Source: Pyrocephalus nanus
Taxonomy: Eukaryota > Chordata > Aves > Passeriformes > Tyrannidae
Direction: 5' to 3'
NCBI GenBank assembly: GCA_038380795.1
Contig: CM076269.1
Location: 7,316,001 to 7,380,000, forward strand
DNA: 64,000 nt
Numbering within the stretch: the first letter of the stretch is position 1; every line of letters starts with the position of its first letter. The position numbers and the translations under genes are program-made. Shown in pieces: positions 23,269 to 33,023 of this stretch. The notes beneath the pieces were generated by a model that saw nothing but the letters and a program-made list of their open reading frames with translations, was not told the origin of the DNA and did not search any database.

Positions 23269-26080
23269 GTAATATTTTGTCACTTTTTCTGGGCAGCATC
23301 TGTTTTTTTTCTCCTTTTTCATATGTTTGTGAAGGATTCAGTTTAATCTTCTGAAAGTAAGAGATTTTTTTTTAAAAAATCTTTCTTCAATTTATTATTT
23401 TTTTCCTTGTGATGCTTTTGGAGAATTGGGTTGTCTTTTATTTGCGGTTTCAATCGGCTGCTGTTGCCTAGGACATTATGCCACGTAAGGCTTCTAAACT
23501 GCACAGAGTAGGTAGTTATTAACGCTGAATTGGCTTCTGGTATAGTCCATCTGGGCTCTGTATGAGAGAGCTTGCTAGCGGCTACTGATGCTAAGATACC
23601 CGCAACCTTTGGGATGTATGCGTGGTGGAGAGGGGCTCAGTGATATGAGATCACTTCTTTTAAGGGAAACTGTCATTAATGAGTCAAGAAACTGCTCATT
23701 TATGGTAAGGAGAGGGAGGGGGGGCTGGGAAACAACCCTGTGATTTCATTTTGATATTGGATTAGCTGTTTAAGACAAGTTTCTTTTTGTGGGGATGGAA
23801 GATTGCACTAAAAATATGCTTTGCTCAGGGGCTTGCTGGCTGATGCTGGAGAGACTGTGTAGAGAATCTGATGCTTTACAAATGTCACCACCGTGATGCG
23901 GTGGTCAGTCCCTTACCCTGAAAGATAAATGGTACTATTGGAAACACGAGAATAAGGTTGACTTTTTCAACAATAGGATTCTGCCTTTGTCTTTACAGAG
24001 AGGCCTCTGAGGATGTTTGAACATTTGTTTTAGTGTTTCTCGGAAAGGCTGCCTGTGTGGGTTGCTTTTTGGGGAAGTGGTCAGTGTGCACAGTACCTGG
24101 ATTTGTAGATGGATAAGATAGCTAATTTTTTAGAGGAGCAGCGTGCGATTATTGTTTCAGAAAAATGGCTGAATCTTTTGATATGCATAATGAATTTGTA
24201 GTAACAAAGTAGACTGAAGTTGAAAAGACTTAAAAATAATTTCTGGATACCTTCTTTGGTGTTATTAACCCCTGAAGAGACCTTAAGTAAAAAATTTGCA
24301 TTACAAATCTAACTTTAATATTTGATGTATATTTGCACAAGAATGTATGGTAATATACTAGCTGTGTAGCATTTTGATGCCTGTGTGTTCAGCCTATAGG
24401 TCACCTAATTTGAGTTGGGAAATGTATCTTACGGACTAGTTTAATCTATACTAGTTTTTACCAAGCTACAAATGTGCTCAGAAAGATCGGTGGTGAGAGA
24501 AATCCTCTGCAGCCTTTTACATTGTTCATGTTTTAATTGAATTCAGTGCTCATTCCACAAATAGATGGTGTGATGTTTTTTAAATGTGATTTTTCTCCTT
24601 GCTTGGTCTGTGCATAGCTAGATTTTATGAGCTTTACTATATTTCATATGTTTTATTGGTGTGTTTAGTCTCTGTGTGTTTGAGTGTGTCTATGGTTTAA
24701 AGAAATTTTAAAATGTACTGAATGTCAATTCAGAGCTTAGCAGTTTGGAAAGCATATTTTATACTTAAAAAAAAAAAAACACTTTTGGAACAATGGTGAT
24801 TTGATTACATATTTTGAAAGTGGTTTTGGTGATTTGTAGTCAGGTTTTCTTTCTCTAGGAAAGAGCTAAGTGAGCTTATAACGTGGCCCATCCCAGCTTG
24901 CTCAGTTTTCAGCTCTTACGTTTAAAAACGCTTGCAATGATACTAAATTTTTTTTTAATGTATTTAGTTGTTCAAATAAATATGTGGATGGTAAAATGAA
25001 ATTATTTTGCATACGTTAATAGAGTAATAACTCGGTTGCTTTAGTTGAGATGAACGTAAATTGAAGGTTTGTTGCAATGACAGAGTGCCATGGCTTGTTA
25101 CTTTGGACAAAACATGCTTTAACAGAATAACTCAAGAAGGAGAAAGAAATGAATGCTTCCTAACTTGAGAATTTTTAATAAACTTGCTGTGGTCAGAAAT
25201 GGGTGAAATATTGCTGTTTGGAAGTGAAGTTTTGTTAGTTTGTCAGTGGCAGCAAGCGGAGGATTAATGAGTGTGCATTGTTAAGTTAAGCACGTTTCTC
25301 TAAGGCTGGAAAAAAAAGATTCTTTTAAATGCCCAAAGCTCGCCGTCGTTTTATTTCCTGTAGAGCTGAAGAATAATGAAGTGAGATGGCAAAATAATTT
25401 TGAAATACTACTGTCGTTTGGGGGGAGCGCCCTGATGAATAGTGTCTGCTGTGCCTTAGACAGCATCGAGTGGCAGCAACATCAAATCCACTCCTTTAAA
25501 AATATATATTTTTAAAAACCTCGCTGGGTGGAAGGAAGGGAGAGATGGGTTGATTATTAAAATCAATAGTACCTGAAAATAAATGCAGCTTTAAATGCAC
25601 GTCAAAGTGCTTTTGTTGTGCCTTTAAGCCTAGAGGCAGATCATTAAATATGCATTTCTCCGGAAAGCAACTGTCGAAAAAGATAAGGTGGTTAAAATAC
25701 GCCGGACCTGGGAGCGGGGTGCGCAGGAGGTAAGGAGATGTAGGCACTGGAGCATGGCCGAGGTACGGCACCAGGGGTGGGGAGAGGGGGAATAACACAC
25801 ACACACACCAAAAAAAAAAAAAAAAAAATTAAAAAAAATAATAAAAAATACAGGGCTGCGTGTTGTTTCTTCAACCGGGGGGCCTTAATTACTAGACACA
25901 AGCAGCAGTTCAGAAATCTGGTCTCTGTTGTTGTAGAGGTCACCGCATCATTAACATTGTCAATCTGGCAGCGGCTAATTTCAATAGCACCTGATGTCGC
26001 AACGCCCCCCCCACCCCCCTCACACTCACACACACGCTCTGCCCTCCCCTTCCCTCGCCACCCTCCCCTCACGGCGCGGG
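23269..26080. other. ELAVL4 upstream region
   Basis: No coding sequence is supported here. At 23702-23704 an ATG is followed directly by GTAAGG, resembling the way the two firm ELAVL4 first exons end (see findings). POU/octamer-like words occur, such as ATATGCATAATGAAT near 24181 and ATTAAATATGCATTT near 25645. A (CA)n tract runs into an A19 run at 25794-25828. The sequence becomes GC-rich after about 26000 as the promoter island begins. Confidence 0.5.
25794..25828. repeat. (CA)n microsatellite plus A19 tract
   Basis: An alternating CA run of about 15 bp is followed by 19 consecutive A residues, and then by further A-rich sequence to 25850. It is a simple repeat about 250 bp upstream of the ELAVL4 CCAAT box. 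Confidence 0.9.
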
Positions 26081-26120
26081 CCAATCAGCGCTCGGCGCCG
26101 CTGACAGATGGCCCCATAAA
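26081..26120 (+). promoter_or_regulatory. ELAVL4: ELAVL4 main promoter: CCAAT, E-box, TATA-like
   Basis: A CCAATCAG box (26081-26088) is followed by the E-box CAGATG (26105-26110) and the TATA-like CATAAAT (26115-26121). From these a transcription start near 26145-26150 is inferred, at CCAGTCGCAG. The elements sit in a short, very GC-rich island (about 26000-26280). CAGATG is the E-box type preferred by neurogenin/NeuroD factors, which fits a gene switched on in newborn neurons. That regulatory link is inference; the motifs themselves are read directly. Confidence 0.72.
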
Positions 26121-26147
26121 TGGCGGCAAAGGGGCGCCGCCGGCCGC

Positions 26148-26630
26148 CAGTCGCAGCAGGGCCCGCGCCGCTCCGCGCGCTCCGCTCCGCGCGTCCCGCC
26201 CCGCGAGTGCCGCTCCGCGCTCCGCCCGCCGCCGGCGCCGCCGCCCCGCCGCTGCACCACACTGAGACCGCGACAACACAGACCCAACCTTACCACCGTC
26301 ATTATTATTATTATTATTTATTATTATTAATTCTCGCCGCACAAACGTCTTAGCCACTGTGCGGGGTTTTTTTTAATTATTATTTTTCCTTTTTTTTTTT
26401 TTAATTTTTGTTGTTGGTTTTGTGTTGTTTTGGTGTTTTTTTGTTTTGTTTTTTTTTTTTTGGTGGATCTCTTTAATAACAACAACAACAAAAATTTGAA
26501 AGAAATAATAATAATAATAATAATAAAATCTCCCTGAAAAACCTTTATAGCAAAAACAAACAAACAAACCAAAACCAAACCGTTTAGAAGAGTTGAAGCC
26601 TTTCAAGACACCCAATATTTGCCATTAAGA
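26148..26630 (+). other. ELAVL4: ELAVL4 5' leader (exon 1 UTR), AUG-free and U-rich
   Basis: This is the inferred untranslated part of the MVM first exon, about 480 nt. The first 120 nt are GC-rich and the rest is extremely U/A-rich. It contains (ATT)6 at 26301-26318, a T-rich stretch with GTTTTGTTTT-type words (26368-26461), (AAC)n near 26478-26489 and (AAT)7 at 26504-26524. I find no ATG upstream of the one at 26631, so scanning ribosomes would meet no upstream ORF. The two triplet repeats are complementary and could pair. The 5' end is a prediction from promoter spacing. Confidence 0.6.
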
Positions 26631-26639
26631 ATGGTTATG
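26631..26639 (+). CDS. ELAVL4: ELAVL4 exon 1 coding end (MVM isoform)
   Basis: ATG GTT ATG is followed directly by a GTAGGT donor at 26640. Joined in phase 0 to 45738, it yields [15 protein letters not shown], the N-terminus of the canonical vertebrate HuD protein. HuD is a neuronal ELAV-family RNA-binding protein with three RRMs. It binds AU- and U-rich elements to stabilise mRNAs and influence splicing and translation during neuronal differentiation. The start context is good, with A at -3 and G at +4. The exon contributes only three residues, so identification rests on the exact match of these codons, the donor phase and the shared exon 2. If translation skips this AUG, the ACCATGG start inside exon 2 remains available. 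Confidence 0.9.
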
Positions 26640-26792
26640 GTAGGTATTAGTAGATTTAAAATCTGATCGTAGCGGGTTTATATAGAGGTAGATGTAGAAG
26701 CTAACATAACAGATTTTCCCCGAATCTGCATCATTCTCAGTCTGTGTTTTCCCATGAATTTAGTTTTCTTCTACTGATCTGTTTGTACATGA

Positions 26793-26850
26793 TCTCTCCC
26801 TTTCCCCCCCTCCCTTTCTCTCTCCCCCTCTCTCTCGCTCTCTCTCTTTC
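26793..26850 (+). repeat. CU-rich low-complexity tract
   Basis: A nearly pure pyrimidine run (CTCTCCCTTTCCCCCCTCCC..., then repeated CTCTCT) begins about 155 nt downstream of the MVM splice donor. Such tracts are binding platforms for PTB-type splicing repressors in RNA. Here that role is only inferred from sequence and position. Confidence 0.85.
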
Positions 26851-27066
26851 ATATTTAATGTCTGCGTATCCTTTAATAAAGGATGTACTTTGTCATTTTA
26901 AGGTAATTGCGATTTCTCTCAGAATAAAGAAAAAAGCTCATTTCTAATGCAAGGCTGGTATGTGGCTAACTGAAATGCAAAAGGAAGAAGAGGCTTTTTT
27001 TTTAAGGAGGGGGGGGAGTTAATTTCCACATTGACATTTTGGAGATACAAATGCAGAGCAAAATCC

Positions 27067-27093
27067 GGGGGGGGGGGGGTGTAAAAAAAAAAA
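27067..27093 (+). repeat. G13 run followed by A11 run
   Basis: Thirteen consecutive G residues (27067-27079), TGT, then eleven A residues lie just upstream of the second ELAVL4 promoter. Another G-run lies at 27008-27016 after a T10 tract. The lengths are read directly and such homopolymers are prone to sequencing error. Confidence 0.85.
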
Positions 27094-27101
27094 GCCTCGA
27101 G

Positions 27102-27230
27102 ATTGGTAATTTTCTTTTTGGTGGACTGCGCAATAGGTATGGTAATTTTAAAAGAGGGTGATTTATATGAGCTTCAGTAAATGCTGCATATTGTATTTCA
27201 AAGAGTTTCCTGTCGTGACCTCATAAAAAG
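27102..27230 (+). promoter_or_regulatory. ELAVL4: Second ELAVL4 promoter (inverted CCAAT, TATA-like)
   Basis: An inverted CCAAT box (ATTGG, 27102-27106) and a TATA-like CATAAAAAG (27222-27230) precede the MEWNGLKM exon. The expected start is about 27250-27260, giving a leader of about 130 nt. The region is much less GC-rich than the main promoter. The existence of a separate promoter is inferred from the alternative first exon; the exact start is not visible. Confidence 0.5.
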
Positions 27231-27386
27231 AGGAGGAGGCTTGTATGTGTTGCAGTGCCTAGTATATGTCGATTTTGTTGCATCGTTGGGCAGCAGCGCT
27301 GTAAGAAGGAATGTCAGCTTTTACATAACGCTCTTTTTGCTTTTGACTCTGTGAGGGGCTGTAAGGGTCCATCTTTGTGATCACAG

Positions 27387-27410
27387 ATGGAGTGGAATGG
27401 CTTGAAAATG
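27387..27410 (+). CDS. ELAVL4: ELAVL4 alternative first exon (MEWNGLKM)
   Basis: Eight codons, ATG GAG TGG AAT GGC TTG AAA ATG, end at a near-perfect GTAAGT donor. The phase is 0, so joining to 45738 gives [16 protein letters not shown], the alternative HuD N-terminus known from mammals. The eight residues match that isoform as I know it, so the call is strong despite its length. The start has A at -1, C at -3 and G at +4, which is weaker than the MVM start, so some initiation at the ACCATGG in exon 2 is likely. The exon lies 748 bp downstream of the MVM exon, and the two are mutually exclusive starts. An E-box CAGATG (27384-27389) overlaps the start codon. Everything downstream of the junction is shared by both isoforms. 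Confidence 0.93.
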
Positions 27411-27568
27411 GTAAGTGAACGGGGAGAGCCTGCTCGTGGGGTTTTGTCTCGTTTCTCGTGTGCCTCGCGAATTTCTTTTGTTCAGGGCGGCGGACCGTGA
27501 GTCATAAAATAAAATTAGAGAGCCTTGTTTGGTTTGTTTTATTTTTTTCCTTTTGTTTTGTTTTTTCC

Positions 27569-27630
27569 TTTTTTTTTTTTTTTTTTTGTGCGATATGTCT
27601 GCCTCTGTGAGTGTGTGTGTGTGTGCGTGC
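27569..27630 (+). repeat. T19 tract and (GT)n microsatellite
   Basis: A run of 19 T residues (27569-27587) is followed after a short spacer by alternating GT (27608-27626). It lies about 160 bp inside the intron after the MEWNGLKM exon. Intronic T-rich and GU-rich tracts can bind splicing factors such as TIA1 or CELF; no evidence of use is available. Confidence 0.85.
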
Positions 27631-27890
27631 ATATGTATCTGTACATCCATTTAATGTCTCTAACTGCGATGGCACTTCACAGCGTTTCCATTGAACGTTG
27701 CGTTTCAGTTGAGCGCGGATGGTCTCTGCTGACAGTCACGGTGTCATGGTACCGCGTGTGCCTGGCGGATCGGGCGGCCGATGATGCCTTTTAATCTCCG
27801 TTCCTATTACACCAGCCTTAAATACAAACCTAATAATCGCCTCTGAAATTCAGGTATCGCGTTTCCCATGGAGCCGGTGCTGCTGTCGAG

Positions 27891-27940
27891 GATGGATGGG
27901 TGGATGGATGGATGGATGGGTGGATGGATGGAAGGAAGGG
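27891..27940 (+). repeat. (TGGA)n tetranucleotide microsatellite
   Basis: About eleven GATG/TGGA-type units with two interruptions (GGTG) occur here, ending in GGAAGGAAGGG. It lies directly upstream of a G-quadruplex-type motif. Confidence 0.93.
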
Positions 27941-27957
27941 TGTGTTTTTTTTGTGTC

Positions 27958-27989
27958 GGGGTGGGGGCTGGGGGGGTGGCGGTGGGGGG
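27958..27989 (+). promoter_or_regulatory. G-quadruplex motif in intron 1
   Basis: At least four G-runs of four to seven residues (GGGG, GGGGG, GGGGGGG, GGGGGG) with short loops fit the standard G-quadruplex pattern on the non-template strand. The nascent ELAVL4 RNA would carry it about 550 nt after the MEWNGLKM donor. The function is unknown. Confidence 0.7.
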
Positions 27990-28077
27990 AAGAGCCGTGT
28001 TGTTTTGTGCTTTTTTAAAATGCCGGGAGAAGTCAAAGCCATTTATGTGAAAAATAGTATTTCTATTTTTAGACCAT

Positions 28078-28480
28078 ATTCTCCTGGCGGAGGAGCCCGG
28101 ACGTGCTCGTCTCGTCCCCTCTTTTGTGCTTTTCCTTACAGATTGTGCAAAATGGCATGATCAGACACACACAACTGCGGGGACCGGGGCTGGGGGCTGG
28201 GGCCGCCCGCACAATACCCGGCCCTCCTGCCAGCCCCGGGATGGGGGGGCGGCGGGGACCCCCCTTTCCCCCTTAATTTAACGTTTTGCAGACTTTTGCC
28301 GCGGATATTTATTATAACCGGGGAAACAAAGCGACGGTCTTTTCCCATTCTTACAGGATTGTCTTTGTCTAGCTGCTTGTTTTGATGGGTGTAAAACAAA
28401 TAAGATTAGACTGAGCAGCCGAACTGAAAGCGATAGCTGGGAGGAAAAGCCAATGAAAGGTTGCCGGGGAAACGAGCATA
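28078..28480. promoter_or_regulatory. GC-rich intronic patch with X-box-like site
   Basis: Sequence 28078-28270 is CpG- and GC-rich. It is followed by CCAAT (28450-28454) and GTTGCCGGGGAAAC (28460-28473). The latter resembles the RFX X-box GTTGCC-NN-GGYAAC with one mismatch. The patch lies about 0.7-1.1 kb after the MEWNGLKM exon and may be an intronic enhancer or a further start region. This is inference from composition and motifs only. Confidence 0.4.
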
Positions 28481-31400
28481 GGGGAAGCTGAGTGGGGGAG
28501 CAGGTGGCAATCATGTGGGAATACTGCAAACAGTGTAAAAAAAAATCTAAAAAAAAAAAAAAAAAGAAGCAGGGGCTACCTCGATTATCTCTGCTGTTCT
28601 TTGTGGCAGTCACAACTTTAATTATTCTTTATAAATAGGTGTTAATTACATTTTTGGCTCAGGCTTACAGTGATTTCTAGAAATCTGGTTTTAAGCATCT
28701 GTTCTTTCTCCTCTGCAAAAGAGGGTTATCTTTCTTTTTTTTTTTTTTCCTTCCCCCTCCCTGCTGTGAAATTGTACGTGCAAAAAATTGCAAGGAATCC
28801 TGTGAAGCAGTATATAAAAAAAAATGTAAATTATATTGAATGAAGTTGACAGAGGTATAATAGTGAACTCCCACAGCTGATAGCTTCTGCAAATTATTTC
28901 TTAGAATTTTCCAGCAAATGTCCCTATGAGAACAGTAGGTAGAATGAATTTACCCTAAGCAGTGATTTTGTGTTAAGTGATATTGGTATTTTTACAAAAT
29001 CAGATGGTTATATGGCAGAATAATCAGTTCAGGGGAGTTCACCATATCTTAGGGTTTATGCGCTGAGTGGAATTCTCAGAAATAACGATATTATTCTTTT
29101 CTTCATCTCCGGCCCCACCTTTAGCCACAGTCTTATACATTTGCTGGAGCAATATCCACTTCCAGTGTCAGGCTTCTTGCTGGCAACTCTACTTTTTAAA
29201 CCACAGCTGAATATTTTGCTAATTGCGATGGTCTCTTAATTGTAGTGGCAAACAATAATGGGAAATAGCTGGTGGTGCTGGAAGTGTTAAAAAAGCGTAG
29301 TAGACTAGTAAGTGATAGACGGTAGCGTAAAAGATATAAAAATGTGGTCGCCCAGAAAATGCTCATCTATCACACATCAGGAGGCATAAGAAACGCAAAG
29401 CAAGAATACAGAACATGCCTTTGTCTTTGGATTTTCGGATATTTTTACTTTATTCCTTTCTTAGGTGCAGGGTTACTTTGAATGCAAATTCAAGTAGGAA
29501 TGGTAGTGCTTAGTTTAAATATGAATAAAAAATTTAATTCCCCCTATTAACTTGCTTTGTTTTAACTATTGCTTCTGCTGCACTCCTTTCTGTGAAAAAG
29601 TGATTGAATGGCCCTCTGAAAACTACACTGCTTTACAATGTAGAGGGGAGCAAAAATCTTGAGGGTGTGTGTGCGTGTGTAAAATTCCATGTTTCAGTCT
29701 GTGCATGTGCAGAGATGCATTCTGACATGCATTGTAGTTGTACGTGAGAGTAAAATAATTTTTCTTCTGTCCAAAACAGAGATACTGTGTTCGAAATCTG
29801 TTAACTTAGTCATGACAATAAATAAGGGTGCCTTTTATTATACACAGCTGCATTGTTTGTTTTAAGAGTCATCAGCTAGTAGTTACATTTTCATTTTCTG
29901 TTCAATTTGGTGTTTCTACAAAGATTTAAAAATAATGTAATCCTTGTTTTACGGTGCACGTGTTCCTGCTCCGATCTTCCTCTCTTTTCTTTGTTTTAAG
30001 ATTATATTAATGAATACAGCCTACATGTACATAGTGACATTTTCTTTCTGTGTGTAAAAGATGGCATTGTAAATCCTCCTATAGAAAAATAGCTATTAAG
30101 TTAGTGAAACAGAATGAAAATTGCTACTAATATTAAAAGATTAAAATGTAAAACTTCACTCTGTTAAGACAGAAAGGTAGGGAAAATATAGTTGTCCTTA
30201 AATGTGACATTTTCTTCCTTATTTTTTTTTTTAAATTGTCTTGGTGAACTACTGGTCAGAAAGAAGGAAATCTTACAATTGGATATTGATGCAATGTGAA
30301 TACCAGCCATCAGTTTAAAATCCTGTCCCCGTGTAGTTTACTAATCAAGTTCTCATGTTAGATACAGGGATGCCTTTCCACTGGTGACTGGCTTGGTTGC
30401 CTTCTTTGCTTTCTTCCTCTTTATTAATTTTACCTTTTTGAGCTCTCAAACTGAGCCCGAGCTGTTGTGACAAAGCATGGTTACAATGAGCTGGAAGGGG
30501 TATACTTAAAAATCCTGTTTGAATGGGTTTGGAATAGTCTTCATCATCTTTATTTGGTCCTGTTAAATATTGTGACTCTAATGAAAGAAAATCCAGTTGT
30601 ATTAATCTTACTTATATTTAATGCACTAATTTTTTTGAAATACCTTCTAGGTTACAGGGAATTTTTTTCTCCTCAACCTTCCTACTTGGTATGCTTGGAG
30701 TGTACTAATTAAATGCAGGTTATTTTCTGTGTGTAATTGTCATACCGTTGGTACATAACCTATAGCCACTCCACACTCCGAGGTTTTTCGAAAGAAATAA
30801 GGTATGATTGCGTCCCACGTTCTGGCAGAGGAATTTGTTGTCTTCTTTGGGAACTTGCACTTTGAAAATCATTTCAGCAAACACCCCAGGCAAGAAATGG
30901 GCAGTGGCAGAGAATATTATACTGAGAGGAAGAGAGATGCTGATAACTTGACAAATCCACTTGTCTGTTTTGGCAATCTGTGACCACCAGACACCTCATT
31001 TACATGGCCGGACACATTAAAATGTACATTTGTTGGTCTGTGGGACAGCTAACTGGATACACTCTGATGCACTGGCAAATACTGCAATGCAGTATTTTTT
31101 CAATGTCATTGGGGTTTTGGGGGAGAAGTGGGCGCACACAGCCTTTTTGCAAGCGAGGTGATGTCAAAAGCCATGGTACCTCTGTGAGGGATAGGCCAGA
31201 TTTTGCAAAATTTCCTAATCTGTGATGGAAAGTCACCCCTCCCCCTTGCACTCTTCTCTCTCTCTTGGTCTTTCTCTTTTTCTTTCCAAGTAGGATGGAG
31301 GAAAGAGATGGGTACACGTGTGTGTGTTCATGCATGTGTATCTTCCCTTCTCACTTGAATGGGTGTGAAGGAAAATGCTGGGATTTGGATGAGAAGGGAA

Positions 31401-32640
31401 AGAGCATTTGTGTAATATAATGCTTTCCAGTTGTTTCTGTAAATGTCCACTTACCAGCAGTGTAGGACTTGAAGCAACTTGAAAAGCAAGGGATATTTTT
31501 AATTTTCTAAACAACTCGGAAAGAGGATGGTAACACTCCAATTCAACAAGTACAGTAGATTTAATACTAATAAAAATATTGTTTAAAGGGTACCTGTATC
31601 ATGCCTTGCCTTTTAAGTACGTTTAATCATTTGAGTTGATGTAAAGTGAAGATGTAGGAGAAACAGATATTCAGAGACTGCTTGCTTGCTTTTTCCCCTC
31701 AAATGATCAGTCTTTACTCTCTAAAATACTGGAATATTTTAGGTGCAGGGGGCTTTTGTAGGTCACTAGCTTTACAGCAAGAAGAAGAAAGGAGGGAGAA
31801 AAGGTCTCAATGTGTCAGAGGCAGTAATTGTCTAAAATTAGCCATCTAGAAAAGGCAGGAAAGGCTTGGAGGAAAGAAGGAGGCACTAATACGTGAAACA
31901 GCACTGTGCTAGTCGGGGAGATAATGAGTGATAAATCTGAACTGGTGCAGTGGTGTGATGCCCATTAATTTCTCAGAACCTTGACTTTGCAGGTTTGTTA
32001 CTCTGTTGTTCACACCTTTAATTATAACTAGTTTTGGATGACAGCTTGGGGCACTGAAGACGAGACCTTTTGTTTGTTGTTTACTGATTTAAGTGTTCAG
32101 GGAGTTTGCAATAGCATTGGAACAGCAGTGTTAGAAATTAAATACTTTCAGATGAGATTATAATAAGAAAGCAAGTAGTTCTTGCAACTACCTAACATTG
32201 CCTTATTTGTAGCATTTTTGTTGCTTGCATAAATTCATTAGAAATTAGCTCAGCGGTATTTGATTGGTCTTTATTTTCTGTCACTATAATCTGTTTTCCA
32301 TAATGGTTTTGGAGCTCCTGATGCATTATTGCTTCTTTAGGGCCCCAAAAATTAGAGAGGAAGCTGAGAGTCCATCTTACCTATTGTTCTACCCTTGACA
32401 GTGTCTTACATGAGGGTTTTCACCTCAGTGGCTGAGAAAATATGTACAAGTCAGGAAATGCTGAGAACCAGTTAGGAATCGATAATTAAATGGGAAGGAC
32501 AGAACATTAAGGAAAGAATTAATTAAAAAAAAAGGATAGCTAAGCCTTTGTGTGTCCTCTCTGAGAATGGTACAGTTGCACAGTAAAATACAAACCTGGC
32601 TTTGACAATATTTAGAGGCACGATGTATATAAAATGCTGT

Positions 32641-33023
32641 AGTACGCCGTTGTTGCTAAGGCACGCGCAATTGCGTCAGCAGTGCCGTTGTGATGGGAAA
32701 TTATTTGTCCTTGAATTCTGGAAAAAAAAAAAAAGAAAAATGCTTTCTTTATTTTAATATTTTAAAATTAAACTTTAATTGCTGTGAAAATTCTTACGCG
32801 TTACTGTTGGGATTTTTCCCGGTCTGGAGACGTGCGCCGCTATTTTTCAGGATCGGGACGGGTAGTGTATGTGGTGGCTTTGGAGCGTTGAGAACTCTTG
32901 GAGGTAAAGGTGATGTGATAATGTATGTTTGTCTCAAAACAGACACAAATGACTATGGGAGGTGGCTCTCACTTGCAGTGCTTCGAGAAGGTTCCACGCG
33001 TAAATGCGTCTGTCCACGTAAGT
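32641..33023 (+). promoter_or_regulatory. CpG-enriched intronic patch, possible regulatory element
   Basis: CpG is scarce in the surrounding intron but frequent in 32641-32700, 32795-32890 and 32985-33020. At 32670-32678 the word ATTGCGTCA is the reverse complement of TGACGCAAT, a C/EBP-ATF composite-type site. A strong donor-like CAC|GTAAGTGA lies at 33017/33018. Together these could mark an internal promoter with a short first exon, or an enhancer. No start codon there gives a frame continuing into exon 2. Confidence 0.35.

Larger units (their letters stand above)
26640..27386 (+). other. ELAVL4: Intron of the MVM form; contains second first-exon promoter
   Basis: This is sequence between the MVM donor and the MEWNGLKM codons. 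It carries a CU-rich tract, two G-runs and the second promoter listed separately. For transcripts starting at the second promoter, roughly 27250-27386 would be the 5' leader. It contains an ATG in AGGAATGTCAGC near 27310 that could act as a short upstream ORF start. Confidence 0.6.

Noticed and set aside
26120..26353. ATG at 26120 (ATAAATGGCGGC) as an upstream start of ELAVL4
   Set aside because: It overlaps the TATA-like element and lies upstream of the inferred transcription start. Its frame ends in the triplet repeat.
25692..26357. Multiple open frames over the ELAVL4 promoter
   Set aside because: They cross the promoter motifs and simple repeats (poly-Tyr/Asn from ATT/AAT units). No protein similarity was recognised.
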